Assembly: GCA_024234505.1 (NCBI GenBank) | Contig: JACKOD010000005.1 | Location: forward strand, 1 to 64,000 | Origin: Hahellaceae bacterium | Lineage (GTDB): Bacteria > Pseudomonadota > Gammaproteobacteria > Pseudomonadales > Oleiphilaceae | Length of the DNA stretch: 64,000 nt | Reading direction: 5' to 3' | In this document: positions 1 through 7,318 of the stretch, piece by piece | How positions within the stretch are numbered: position 1 is the first letter of the stretch | How the letters are laid out: each line of letters begins with the position of its first letter | Made by a program: the position numbers and the translations under genes | Notes under the pieces: model-generated | What the model saw: the letters and a program-made list of their open reading frames with translations, nothing else | Database searches by the model: none | Told to the model about the DNA's origin: nothing

Positions 1-211
1 TTCCCCCTCCTTCGCTTAGCGCGCTCAGCGGGTCAATCACATGATGCACAGCGATAGCGATATCAACATAGTGAGTTTTGATCAAGCAGCTGGCTAGCGT
101 GTTGGAATGACAGATATTCTTGGGAACTATTTGTTGGATTTTTCGATTTACATGAGTCAAACATGATCAGCTTAACTGTTTAAGGAGGGGGGCATAATTA
201 TGTCGCGCCAA
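1..211. other. left edge, no gene supported
   Basis: No complete gene is seen here. A good Shine-Dalgarno-like AAGGAGG (182-188) lies 11 bases before ATG at 200, but that frame reads only four codons to TAA. One minus-strand frame is open from the left edge to about 166 (55 codons), which chance alone could allow. The stretch lies just past the 3' end of tmRNA, a common integration site for islands, so it may belong to a different unit that continues to the left. Confidence 0.4.
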
Positions 212-264
212 TAAAAAAGGCTAATCACCATCTGTACACGATATTCAGATAAGTGATTAGCCTT
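212..264 (-). terminator. ssrA intrinsic terminator
   Basis: A perfect 12-bp inverted repeat (217-228 with 253-264) encloses a 24-base loop. Read on the minus strand the stem is followed by a T run (complement of the A run at 213-218). It starts eight bases past the tmRNA CCA end. Confidence 0.85.
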
Positions 265-271
265 CGTTATT

Positions 272-624
272 TGGTGGAGACGGCGGGAATTGAACCCGCG
301 TCCGCCAATCCTCTGCCATCGGCTCTACATGCTTAGTGTCCTTCAATTGATTTGACCACAAGCGACCCGAAGGTCAGGGTGCAAGCAGCGAGTTCCTTAA
401 GTTTCGCAAGCTGATTCGGAACCAATCAACCAACTAGCTTGTTCTAAATGACATCCGATTCCGTGGTACAAGCACCTTGGGTCGGATGCTGGCAGCCGTT
501 AGGCTGCTAGAGCGTACGATTCGTCGTTTGCGACTATTGTTTGTAACGATTAATTTACGAGATTCGTTACGCTCTCGGCATGCACCTTTGGTTTCGTTAC
601 CAGCGTCGAAGCCATGTCGTCCCC
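272..624 (-). ncRNA. ssrA: tmRNA (transfer-messenger RNA)
   Basis: tmRNA rescues stalled ribosomes by acting first as a tRNA charged with alanine and then as a message that adds a degradation tag. On the minus strand the 5' end reads GGGGACGACATGGCTTCGAC (from 624) and the 3' end is a T-arm with GGTTCAATTCCCGCC closing in an encoded CCA (272-274), the two halves of the tRNA-like domain. The tag frame starts at the resume codon GCA (531-529) and reads ANDESYALAA then TAA (to 499), one residue from the E. coli tag ANDENYALAA. Its length, about 353 nt, is normal. Its protein partner smpB lies next to it on the same strand. The ends were set by comparison with the family and should be right within a base or two. 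Confidence 0.97.
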
Positions 625-638
625 AAAAATGTCTTGTC

Positions 639-668
639 AGTATATGGGGGTTGTTGGGTTGGTTTCAA
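639..668 (-). promoter_or_regulatory. sigma-70 promoter of ssrA
   Basis: On the minus strand TTGAAA (668-663), an 18-base spacer and TATACT (644-639) stand 14 bases before the mature tmRNA 5' end. This fits a short precursor that RNase P trims. Confidence 0.7.
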
Positions 669-705
669 CCACCACACTAACTATTTTCACTATCCTGATA
701 AACTT

Positions 706-1185
706 TTACATGTCTTTACGAAATATGCGTGCTTTTTCTCGGCTCCAGTCGCGCTCTTTCTCGGTTTCACGCTTATCAAATTCCTTTTTACCTTTTGCGA
801 GCGCAATTTCGCATTTAACTTTGTTTTTGCTCCAGTAGAGTGCCAGTGCCACGCAAGTGTGTCCTGACTGAGTTACACCAGCTAGTAGTTTGGCTATTTC
901 CTTTTTATGCAGGAGCAGTTTTCGAGTCCGCGTGGGGTCCGCAATAACGTGTGTTGAGGCTGTGTTCAATGGCGTAATGTGAGCACCGAGAAGCCAGGCT
1001 TCACCATTCTTGAATAGAATATAGGAGTCCACGAGCTGACACTTACCTTCTCTTAAACTCTTCACTTCCCAGCCAAGTAAAGCCAACCCGGCTTCATATC
1101 TGTCTTCAATGTGATAGTCGAATTTGGCTTTTTTGTTGAGTGCTATGGTGCCATTACCGATACTGTTTTTTTTCTGTTTTGCCAT
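706..1185 (-). CDS. smpB: SsrA-binding protein SmpB
   Basis: SmpB binds the tRNA-like domain of tmRNA, delivers it to stalled ribosomes and stands in for the missing anticodon stem in the A site. The 159-residue product has the family's usual length and its hallmark segments: IALNKKAKFDYHIEDRYEAG near the start, GWEVKSLREGK, LLGAHITP, DPTRTRKLLLHKKEI, ALAKGKKEFDKRE and the basic C-terminal tail that becomes helical in the decoding centre. I start at MAKQKKNS (1185). An ATG six codons upstream (1203) is in frame, but its extra residues do not look like the family. smpB lies just upstream of ssrA on the same strand, so partner protein and RNA are neighbours. Confidence 0.96.
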   Translation of the reverse strand: MAKQKKNSIGNGTIALNKKAKFDYHIEDRYEAGLALLGWEVKSLREGKCQLVDSYILFKNGEAWLLGAHITPLNTASTHVIADPTRTRKLLLHKKEIAKLLAGVTQSGHTCVALALYWSKNKVKCEIALAKGKKEFDKRETEKERDWSREKARIFRKDM

Positions 1186-1409
1186 GTTGTTATCCGGCCG
1201 CATTCTTTGAAGGTGCTGAACCCGTCAGAAAGTGTAAAAAAGCGTAGGGGTTCATAAAAGGTGAAGTATTCTATCTCATAACGAGGGATTTTCTTAATTG
1301 ATGAGGGCGAATCTTTTACAATCAAGGGGAAAACTTCTATTTGTGGTTGGTGAAATGGATTGACCTGCTATAAAAGTAGGATGATTTCCCATTTTGATAA
1401 GGATTGTTG

Positions 1410-2765
1410 ATGCAAAAGCGTGTTTCTGCGCAGCCAAAGCAGTGGACCAGTGGGTTGACTTTCGTCATGGTGACGTCAGGCGCGACCATTGGGTTGGCGA
1501 ATTTCTGGAAGTTTCCTTACGTGGCCGCCAGCCACGGAGGCGGCTTGTTTATAGCGGCTTATATATTGTGCTTGTTGCTGGTTGGTGTGCCCATGATGGC
1601 AGCGGAGATTGTATTTGGCAGGGCAACGCGCAAGTCATTAGTGGGCGCGGTTTCCTCTACTATCAGTGTTTCTCATACATTGCCTGTCTGGAAATTGTTA
1701 CCTTTACTTTCACTCATCGCCGCAATCGCTATTTTGTCCTTATATCTAGTGGTTGGGGGGATGTCTCTGGCGTACATTTTTCATTTTGCGCTGGGGGACT
1801 TTGTCTCTGCTTCGTCAGATAAAGTGGCGGGAGTACTTACATCGCTGCAAAAGGATTCTTGGATTTCGACCTCGTGGATGCTTTTATTTTTAGTGTTGGT
1901 GGCGTCGGTCTCTTCAAAAGGCATCGTTAGAGGTCTGCAGAGGGCATTTCGACTGTTAATGCCGCTGTTTCTTGTGCTGTTAATCGGGCTGTTTTGGCAT
2001 AGCTATCAACTGGATTCATTTCTTACGGGTTTTTACGCCCTGTTTGGTGAGGGCGCTGGATTGCCTGTCAGTGCTTGGTTTGAGGCGATTAGCCATGCAT
2101 TTTTTACGCTCGCACTGGGTATGGGCGTTATGGTGTCATTAGGAAGCTATATGCCAGAGTCTATGCCTATCACAAGGACTGTTGTGCTAATTGGTCTGGT
2201 GGATGTACTCATTGCGCTGCTTGCCGGACTTATTGTGTTTCCACTACTGCTGAGCAAGGGGTTGACACTAACGTCCGGATTCGGGCTTTTGTTTCATTCT
2301 CTGCCTTTGGCTCTGACGGGGTTTGGGGAGGAGCAATTTGTCGGAGTGGTATTCTTCGTTGCAGTGTCTTTTGCGGCCTGGAGCTCAGCGATCGCAGTGA
2401 TGGAACCATTGGTTGCTGAGTTATCGGCGATCCTTTGGGGAAATCGACGCTTGGCGACATTCTTGGTGGGGACGGTTGCGGGCAGTATTGCCTGGGCAGC
2501 CATTCTATCGTTTGAAGGCGAGAATTCGATGAGGTTTGCCTCCTATTCATTTTTTTCATTGATCGATCTCGTAATTTCCAAAATCGTTCTGCCTGTAACT
2601 GGTGTGATGATTGCGTTTTATGTCGGCTGGATTGTCCCGCGAAAGATTATTGAACCTGGTTTTGGTGTAAGGCAACCTTGGCAGTTTGATTTGTGGCGGA
2701 TCTTGCTGCGCTGGGTGTCCCCTGTATGCGTAATCAGTGTCTTTCTAGCATATTGGTTGAGCTGA
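1410..2765 (+). CDS. sodium-dependent transporter (NSS/SNF family)
   Basis: This is a polytopic inner-membrane symporter of the neurotransmitter:sodium symporter family, which takes up amino acids or related amines with Na+. The 451-residue protein opens with the family's first helix, including TSGATIGLANFWKFPYV with the unwound GLANFWKFP sodium-site motif, and then shows about eleven hydrophobic segments up to residue 450. The ATG at 1410 is preceded by AAGGA (1399-1403) at six bases. A TTG two codons upstream is too close to that site. The gene is divergent from smpB and is not part of an evident operon. The substrate cannot be read from the sequence. Confidence 0.85.
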   Translation: MQKRVSAQPKQWTSGLTFVMVTSGATIGLANFWKFPYVAASHGGGLFIAAYILCLLLVGVPMMAAEIVFGRATRKSLVGAVSSTISVSHTLPVWKLLPLLSLIAAIAILSLYLVVGGMSLAYIFHFALGDFVSASSDKVAGVLTSLQKDSWISTSWMLLFLVLVASVSSKGIVRGLQRAFRLLMPLFLVLLIGLFWHSYQLDSFLTGFYALFGEGAGLPVSAWFEAISHAFFTLALGMGVMVSLGSYMPESMPITRTVVLIGLVDVLIALLAGLIVFPLLLSKGLTLTSGFGLLFHSLPLALTGFGEEQFVGVVFFVAVSFAAWSSAIAVMEPLVAELSAILWGNRRLATFLVGTVAGSIAWAAILSFEGENSMRFASYSFFSLIDLVISKIVLPVTGVMIAFYVGWIVPRKIIEPGFGVRQPWQFDLWRILLRWVSPVCVISVFLAYWLS

Positions 2766-2938
2766 ATTTGTCGGCTCACTTGCTGCTTCCTTTGATCGGT
2801 TGAGTTGGTGAGTTTTCTGATGTCCTTGCCTGTGCTTTTAGATATATATGAGTGGAACTACATAAAAATCTGTTAAGCGAGTAAAATAGAAAGATCTCAA
2901 AATAGATCCTTATGACGTTTCGAAGGCAGGACGGTGGA

Positions 2939-3376
2939 ATGACTCAGACCATTGATCGTAGTGCACTGGTCATGCACTCAGCACAGCGTATGTTTGAATT
3001 GGTGAATGATGTTCATTCTTACCCAAAATTCTTGCCGTGGTGTGCCTCATCCAGCGTGCTTTCAAAGTCTGATGAGCACATGGTTGCCATGTTAGAGATT
3101 GCTAAAGGTGGGTTGCGTCATCAGTTTACTACTCGAAACATGTTTGCCGTACCGAATGAAATCCAGTTGGAATTGGTAGAAGGACCATTCTCCCAATTGC
3201 AGGGGGTATGGCGGTTTCTTCCGTTGGATGCTGGAGCCTGTAAGGTAATGTTAAGCCTTAACTTTGAATTTAGTGGGTTGTTGGCGAAAATGGCCGTGGG
3301 GGCTGTGTTTAGTCAAGCTGCAAATTCCATGGTTGACGCATTTTGTAAGCGGGCAAATGAAGTTTATGGGTATTAA
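2939..3376 (+). CDS. ratA: RatA-type START/SRPBCC domain protein
   Basis: This is a 145-residue protein of the polyketide cyclase/dehydrase (START-like) superfamily, close to E. coli RatA (YfjG). RatA has been described as a toxin that binds 50S subunits and blocks 70S assembly, and homologues have been linked to coenzyme Q binding (Coq10-like). Visible family signatures are RSALVMHSAQRMFELVNDVHSYPKFLPWC at the start and the C-terminal amphipathic helix ending MVDAFCKRANEVYG. I chose the ATG at 2939 because GGACGGTGG precedes it. An earlier in-frame ATG (2912) would add nine residues unlike the family. It overlaps rnfH by 11 bases, so the two are translationally coupled. Confidence 0.88.
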   Translation: MTQTIDRSALVMHSAQRMFELVNDVHSYPKFLPWCASSSVLSKSDEHMVAMLEIAKGGLRHQFTTRNMFAVPNEIQLELVEGPFSQLQGVWRFLPLDAGACKVMLSLNFEFSGLLAKMAVGAVFSQAANSMVDAFCKRANEVYGY

Positions 3377-3662
3377 TAAAGTGCATGTAGAGGTGGCTTA
3401 TGCAACACCTCAGGAACAGCGTATTGTAGGTTTGGATATTGTCGAAGGCGCAAGTATGTATGATGCGGTCATTCAATCAGGGATTCAAAAAATATTCCCT
3501 GAAATTGATCCAGATACACAGTCTATGGGCATCTTTGGTAAGGCCGTAAAGAATCCTAAAGCTCATGCTTTGAGAGAAGGGGATCGGGTCGAAATCTATC
3601 GTCCACTGAAGATCGATCCAAAGCAGGCCCGGCTTAACCGTGCAGCCAAAAAGGCGGAATAA
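3366..3662 (+). CDS. rnfH: RnfH family ubiquitin-like protein
   Basis: This is a 98-residue protein of the RnfH (RatB/YfjF) family with a beta-grasp fold. The function is not settled. The neighbour relation to ratA is conserved in gammaproteobacteria and led to its description as a partner of RatA. The sequence shows KVHVEVAYATPQEQ at the N-terminus, GASMYDAVIQSGI in the first helix and the terminal strand REGDRVEIYRPLKIDPKQAR, which is close to the family consensus. The start is the ATG at 3366, inside the ratA stop region; another ATG nine bases upstream is possible. The stop codon sits in the loop of a terminator hairpin. Confidence 0.88.
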   Translation: MGINKVHVEVAYATPQEQRIVGLDIVEGASMYDAVIQSGIQKIFPEIDPDTQSMGIFGKAVKNPKAHALREGDRVEIYRPLKIDPKQARLNRAAKKAE

Positions 3663-3670
3663 CGCCTTTT
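3648..3670. terminator. bidirectional terminator between rnfH and bamE
   Basis: The stem AAAAGGCG / CGCCTTTT has a six-base loop holding the rnfH stop codon. T runs follow it on both strands, so it can end ratA-rnfH from the left and bamE from the right. Confidence 0.75.
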
Positions 3671-3701
3671 GGATGCGAATTTGTTGGTTGATCCAAGCGA
3701 C

Positions 3702-4037
3702 TTAGTATGCTGGTGTATCTGAGAGAAGTGCTGAATTGACAACGCGGGTCATTACATCGTTGTCGTAGTAAACAGTGATACTTTGTTGCTCAATCTTTTC
3801 ACCACCTTTTTCGAAGGTATAAATATAGCTATCCGATTGACTACTGAAAGTATTCCGGATCAAGGGGGTACCTAAAACGAAGTGTACTTGTCTGCGTGTC
3901 AGACCTGGTTTCAGTTTTTCCAGCATGTCTTGCGTGACAATATTCCCTTGCTGGACATTTATTTTGTAAACACCTGGAAAGCTGCATCCGCTCAGACAAA
4001 GGGTGCAGATCAGAATGATTCTGAAGAAGTTTTGCAT
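3702..4037 (-). CDS. bamE: outer membrane assembly lipoprotein BamE (SmpA/OmlA)
   Basis: BamE is a small lipoprotein of the BAM complex that folds beta-barrel proteins into the outer membrane. The 111-residue product begins with a lipoprotein signal (MQNFFRIILICTLCLSGC, acylated Cys18). The mature part carries the SmpA/OmlA domain: QGNIVTQDMLEKLKPGLTRR, QVHFVLGTP and a YIYTFEKGGE strand. Length and domain match the family. It is divergent from fur across a 177-base intergenic region, the arrangement known for omlA-fur in Pseudomonas. The residue after the acylated Cys is Ser, so outer-membrane sorting is expected. Confidence 0.95.
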   Translation of the reverse strand: MQNFFRIILICTLCLSGCSFPGVYKINVQQGNIVTQDMLEKLKPGLTRRQVHFVLGTPLIRNTFSSQSDSYIYTFEKGGEKIEQQSITVYYDNDVMTRVVNSALLSDTPAY

Positions 4038-4122
4038 CTGTACTTTAATTCCACTATCTTGGGCGAAAGCTACATCCCGGCGTTTGAAAATCTAGCCAAG
4101 CGTATAGCAATAATGAACTTGG

Positions 4123-4139
4123 AATGATACCTGATCATT
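4123..4139. promoter_or_regulatory. candidate operator in bamE-fur intergenic region
   Basis: An inverted repeat AATGAT-n5-ATCATT lies between the divergent bamE and fur genes. The half-sites resemble those of a Fur box, but the spacing is wider than in the classical 19-bp box. Autoregulation by Fur is possible and not shown. Confidence 0.3.
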
Positions 4140-4214
4140 GGTCTGACCGCGAAGTGGTTTTTCCGGTTCGGGTATCAATACCGAAGTGGAATCATTGAGA
4201 AGAGACAAGCATAA

Positions 4215-4622
4215 ATGACAAGTGAAAACGTTGAACTGCGCAAAGTAGGTCTGAAGGTTACATTGCCGAGAGTGAAAATCCTTAGCCTGCTTGAGAGCTC
4301 TGATAAACACCATATGAGCGCGGAAGATGTTTATCGGGCACTACTTGAAGCGGGTGAAGATGTTGGGTTGGCGACTGTCTATCGAGTGCTGACTCAATTT
4401 GAGGCTGCAGGATTGGTACTTCGACATAACTTTGAAGGCGGCCATGCGGTTTTTGAATTGGATCGGGATGATCATCATGATCACATGGTCAGAATGGATA
4501 ATGGTGAAGTGATCGAGTTTTGTGATGAGGTTATTGAGGCGAGACAACATCAAATCGCAGAGGAGCATGGCTACGAATTAATTGGCCATAGCCTGACGCT
4601 CTACGTTAAACCCAAAAAATAG
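4215..4622 (+). CDS. fur: ferric uptake regulator Fur
   Basis: Fur represses iron-uptake genes when loaded with Fe2+. The 135-residue protein has an N-terminal winged helix (LKVTLPRVKILSLLES, MSAEDVYRALLEAGEDVGLATVYRVLTQFEAAGLV) and a C-terminal dimerisation/metal domain with HHDHMVRMDNGEVIEF. The CxxC structural-zinc pair present in E. coli Fur is absent (VRMDNGE in place of ICLDCGK), as in pseudomonad Fur. The regulatory metal ligands around HHDH and the following Glu are kept. Divergent from bamE and followed by a strong terminator, it looks monocistronic. Confidence 0.97.
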   Translation: MTSENVELRKVGLKVTLPRVKILSLLESSDKHHMSAEDVYRALLEAGEDVGLATVYRVLTQFEAAGLVLRHNFEGGHAVFELDRDDHHDHMVRMDNGEVIEFCDEVIEARQHQIAEEHGYELIGHSLTLYVKPKK

Positions 4623-4657
4623 TAATTTAAATTCGTATGAATTTTGGTTTTTCTATC

Positions 4658-4690
4658 AGCCCCTGCTCTCAAATGACAGGGGCTTTTTTA
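4658..4690 (+). terminator. fur intrinsic terminator
   Basis: The stem AGCCCCTG / CAGGGGCT with an 11-base loop is followed directly by a run of six T. Confidence 0.9.
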
Positions 4691-4748
4691 TTGCAAGATT
4701 TGCAAGACAACAAAAAAATGCGGGCGACAAGTATACAATTGTTGCTGG

Positions 4749-6416
4749 TCAAGCTGGAATTGATAGCATTTCTTCTGCGTGAGCCAGTGTTTGGCGGGTG
4801 ATTTGCAAGCCGCCTAGCATGCGAGCGATTTCCTCGATTCGATTTTGACCGTTCAACTGAGAAATTTGAGACTTCGTAACATTGCCTTCCTGTGTTTTGC
4901 TAACAAACAAATGCGTATGTCCGTGAGAAGCAACTTGCGGTAAATGTGTTACACAGAGTACTTGTCCTTGATGCCCTAGTTGACGGAGCAGCTTTCCGAC
5001 GACTTCCGCCGTACCGCCGCCGATGCCGACATCCACTTCGTCAAAAACCAGTGTAGGAATCGTTGATGTCTGCGCTGTAATGACCTGGATCGCTAAACTA
5101 ATTCTTGAAAGCTCTCCACCTGAGGCAACTTTGTGTAGGGGTTTGGGGGGCTGTCCCGGGTTGGCACTAACTAGAAATTCAACGTCTTCCATGCCAAACG
5201 GTTGTGGCGTATCTGTGGGAAGTGGAGATAAATTCACAATAAATTGCACAGATGGCATATGTAATGCCTTGAGTTGCTCTAATACCTGCTGTGCGAGCGA
5301 TGCTGCATGCTTTGTTCGGGTTTCAGTAAGTCTTTGTGCTTGCTCCATATAAGCAGACTTCAATCTCTCACACTCTGCACTTAGTTTATCCAAATCATGA
5401 TCATCATCTTCCAGTTGGGCCAGCTCTGCGCTAAGTTGTTGATGTAGTGAAGCTATTTTGTCTGGCGTGGTTCGATGTTTGCGTGCAAGTTGATAAATAA
5501 TGCCAAGACGTTCTTCGACTAAGCTGAGACGATGTGGGTCAGCTTCAAAGCTATCTGCAAAATGGCGCAGATTGTGACTGGCTTCTTCGACCTGAATCTG
5601 CGCTTCGGTCAGCATTTGTCTGGCTTCATCTAGCGATTTGTTTTGGATTGGCAAACCGTCCAAGAGGCCTACTACGTGTGACAGCAACTGTGAGACAGTT
5701 GTTTCGCCTTCACTCACTATATTATTGGCTTGTTGGCACGTAGCTAAGAGATTCTCGGCGTTACTCAGGCTTTGTTGCTCACTCTCAAGCTCATCAACTT
5801 CGTTTTCTGCAAGTCCAAGTTGATCCAGTTCCTGAACCTGGTAGCGCAATAATTGCACTCTGGCATCCTGTTCGTCGTGGTGGTTTCTTAGCTGTTCCAA
5901 TTTTGTAGATTTATGGAACCATTGTTTATAGCACGCCCGCACAGCTTCAGAGAGCGTTGATTGCTGTGCGTAGTCGTCAAGCAATTGGCGATGGGTATCT
6001 TTCTTTAGTAGCGACTGGTGTTCATGCTGGCTGTGAATATTGATCAGCATCTCTCCCAGTTCTTTTAATGCGGCTAATGAAACCGGCTGTCCATTAATAT
6101 AGCCGCGAGAGCGTCCTTCTTTGGTCACAACTCTTCGTAAGATGCACTCAGCGGCTTGATCCAGATCGTTTTCTGCCAGCCATGTTTGGGCGGCGTCCAA
6201 TGACTGTATGTCAAAGATGGCGGAAATGTCTGCTCTTTCTTCTCCGTGGCGAACCAGACCTGCATCGGCTCTATCTCCCAATGCGAGACCAAGTGCATCG
6301 AGAATTATCGATTTACCCGCGCCGGTTTCGCCTGTGATTACGGTCATTCCCTTGTCAAAGTGAAGGTCGGCATGATCTGCAATGGCGAAATTGTTGACGG
6401 TGAGTTGAAGCAACAT
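4749..6416 (-). CDS. recN: DNA repair protein RecN
   Basis: RecN is an SMC-like ATPase that acts early in double-strand break repair and is SOS-induced in many bacteria. The 555-residue protein has the expected layout: an N-terminal half ATPase with Walker A GETGAGKS (29-36), long coiled-coil arms (about 150-380, rich in Leu/Gln/Glu), and a C-terminal half with the ABC signature ASGGELSRIS and Walker B LVFDEVDVGIGG. Its length matches E. coli RecN (553). It converges on fur and is divergent from grpE. I do not see a convincing LexA box (CTG-n10-CAG) directly before the start. Confidence 0.97.
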   Translation of the reverse strand: MLLQLTVNNFAIADHADLHFDKGMTVITGETGAGKSIILDALGLALGDRADAGLVRHGEERADISAIFDIQSLDAAQTWLAENDLDQAAECILRRVVTKEGRSRGYINGQPVSLAALKELGEMLINIHSQHEHQSLLKKDTHRQLLDDYAQQSTLSEAVRACYKQWFHKSTKLEQLRNHHDEQDARVQLLRYQVQELDQLGLAENEVDELESEQQSLSNAENLLATCQQANNIVSEGETTVSQLLSHVVGLLDGLPIQNKSLDEARQMLTEAQIQVEEASHNLRHFADSFEADPHRLSLVEERLGIIYQLARKHRTTPDKIASLHQQLSAELAQLEDDDHDLDKLSAECERLKSAYMEQAQRLTETRTKHAASLAQQVLEQLKALHMPSVQFIVNLSPLPTDTPQPFGMEDVEFLVSANPGQPPKPLHKVASGGELSRISLAIQVITAQTSTIPTLVFDEVDVGIGGGTAEVVGKLLRQLGHQGQVLCVTHLPQVASHGHTHLFVSKTQEGNVTKSQISQLNGQNRIEEIARMLGGLQITRQTLAHAEEMLSIPA

Positions 6417-6512
6417 TAAAGAAGGCTCGCTAGGATAATAATCTGGTTATATATACAGTATTTGGGGTGTTTCTGGCAAGATCGAAGCGCTGTATTTTTA
6501 TTCATTTTTAGA

Positions 6513-6540
6513 CTTGAAAGTTTTCATACTGACCGCATAT
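6513..6540 (+). promoter_or_regulatory. sigma-32 heat-shock promoter of grpE-dnaK
   Basis: CTTGAAA (6513-6519), a 13-base spacer and CCGCATAT (6533-6540) match the RpoH consensus CTTGAAA / CCCCATNT with one mismatch in the -10 element. It lies 47 bases before the grpE ATG and is the only such promoter I can find for the grpE-dnaK-dnaJ run. Confidence 0.8.
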
Positions 6541-6587
6541 AGGACGCCATTGGAAAAAACCTTATTTATGTATGGGAAAGGGCAAGC

Positions 6588-7193
6588 ATGAGTGTAGAAG
6601 ATCAGAAAGCTAGTGAAGTCGCCGCAGAAGAGTTAGAGCAAGGTTTTGAGGCATCTGCCACAGAGTCTGGTCAGGCGGAAGAAAATTCCACTTCAGTTGA
6701 AGATAAAGACTGGAAAAAGGAATCCGAATTGCTGGCGCAACAAGTTGCAGATCTCAAAGATCAGATGTTACGCAATCAGGCCGAAGCGCAGAATGTGAGG
6801 CGTCGTGCGGAGCAGGATGTCGAAAAAGCTCACAAGTTCGCATTAGAGAAGTTTGCGAAGGAGTTGTTGCCTGTTATCGATAGTCTGGAAAAGGCTGTAG
6901 ATAGTATTCAGGGTGATGATGAGCAAACAGTGACCACTCGACAGGGCGTAGAGCTCACGTTGTCAATGTTCTTGTCGGGTGTGCGCAAGTTTAATGTTGA
7001 GCAGGTTGACCCCATGGGGCAGCCCTTTGATCCTGCATTGCATGAGGCCATTTCAATGGTTGAGGCGCCGGCAGCAGAGCCTAACTCTGTGGTAGCTGTC
7101 GTACAAAAGGGATACACCCTAAATGAACGCTTGGTTCGTCCTGCGATGGTGGTCGTGTCTAAAGGTGCACCAAAAATTAATGAGCAGGCTTGA
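6588..7193 (+). CDS. grpE: nucleotide exchange factor GrpE
   Basis: GrpE releases ADP from DnaK and resets the chaperone cycle. The 201-residue protein has an acidic, disordered first 45 residues, a long alpha-helix (about 47-110, with LKDQMLRNQAEAQNVRRRAEQDVEKAHKF-type heptads) that forms the dimer stalk, and the C-terminal beta domain with GVRKFNVEQVDPMGQPFDPALHEAISM and VVAVVQKGYTLNERLVRPAMVVVSK. Length is normal. It is the first gene downstream of the sigma-32 promoter, with dnaK following after 125 bases. Confidence 0.97.
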   Translation: MSVEDQKASEVAAEELEQGFEASATESGQAEENSTSVEDKDWKKESELLAQQVADLKDQMLRNQAEAQNVRRRAEQDVEKAHKFALEKFAKELLPVIDSLEKAVDSIQGDDEQTVTTRQGVELTLSMFLSGVRKFNVEQVDPMGQPFDPALHEAISMVEAPAAEPNSVVAVVQKGYTLNERLVRPAMVVVSKGAPKINEQA

Positions 7194-7318
7194 AAACGGG
7201 AAAACAACTCCAATATAGAGCCCCATGCCAAACCATAAAGAACGTTATGGATATGCAGGCCACTCAAAGCTGACTGCTGATCCAGGTGAAGAAAGTATTT
7301 AGATTGTGGAGTAATGAA

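Noticed and set aside
1..166. Minus-strand open frame of 55 codons with a faint likeness to an IS66-type transposase segment
   Set aside because: No start codon with a ribosome-binding site, the likeness is weak, and a frame of this length can arise by chance. It cannot be judged without the sequence to the left.
4749..6416. Long open frames on the plus strand within recN
   Set aside because: They are antisense to a well-conserved gene, with no start signals or family features.
7189..7228. Second sigma-32-like promoter before dnaK (CTTGAAA and CCCCATGC)
   Set aside because: The two elements are 25 bases apart; RpoH promoters need about 13-15.
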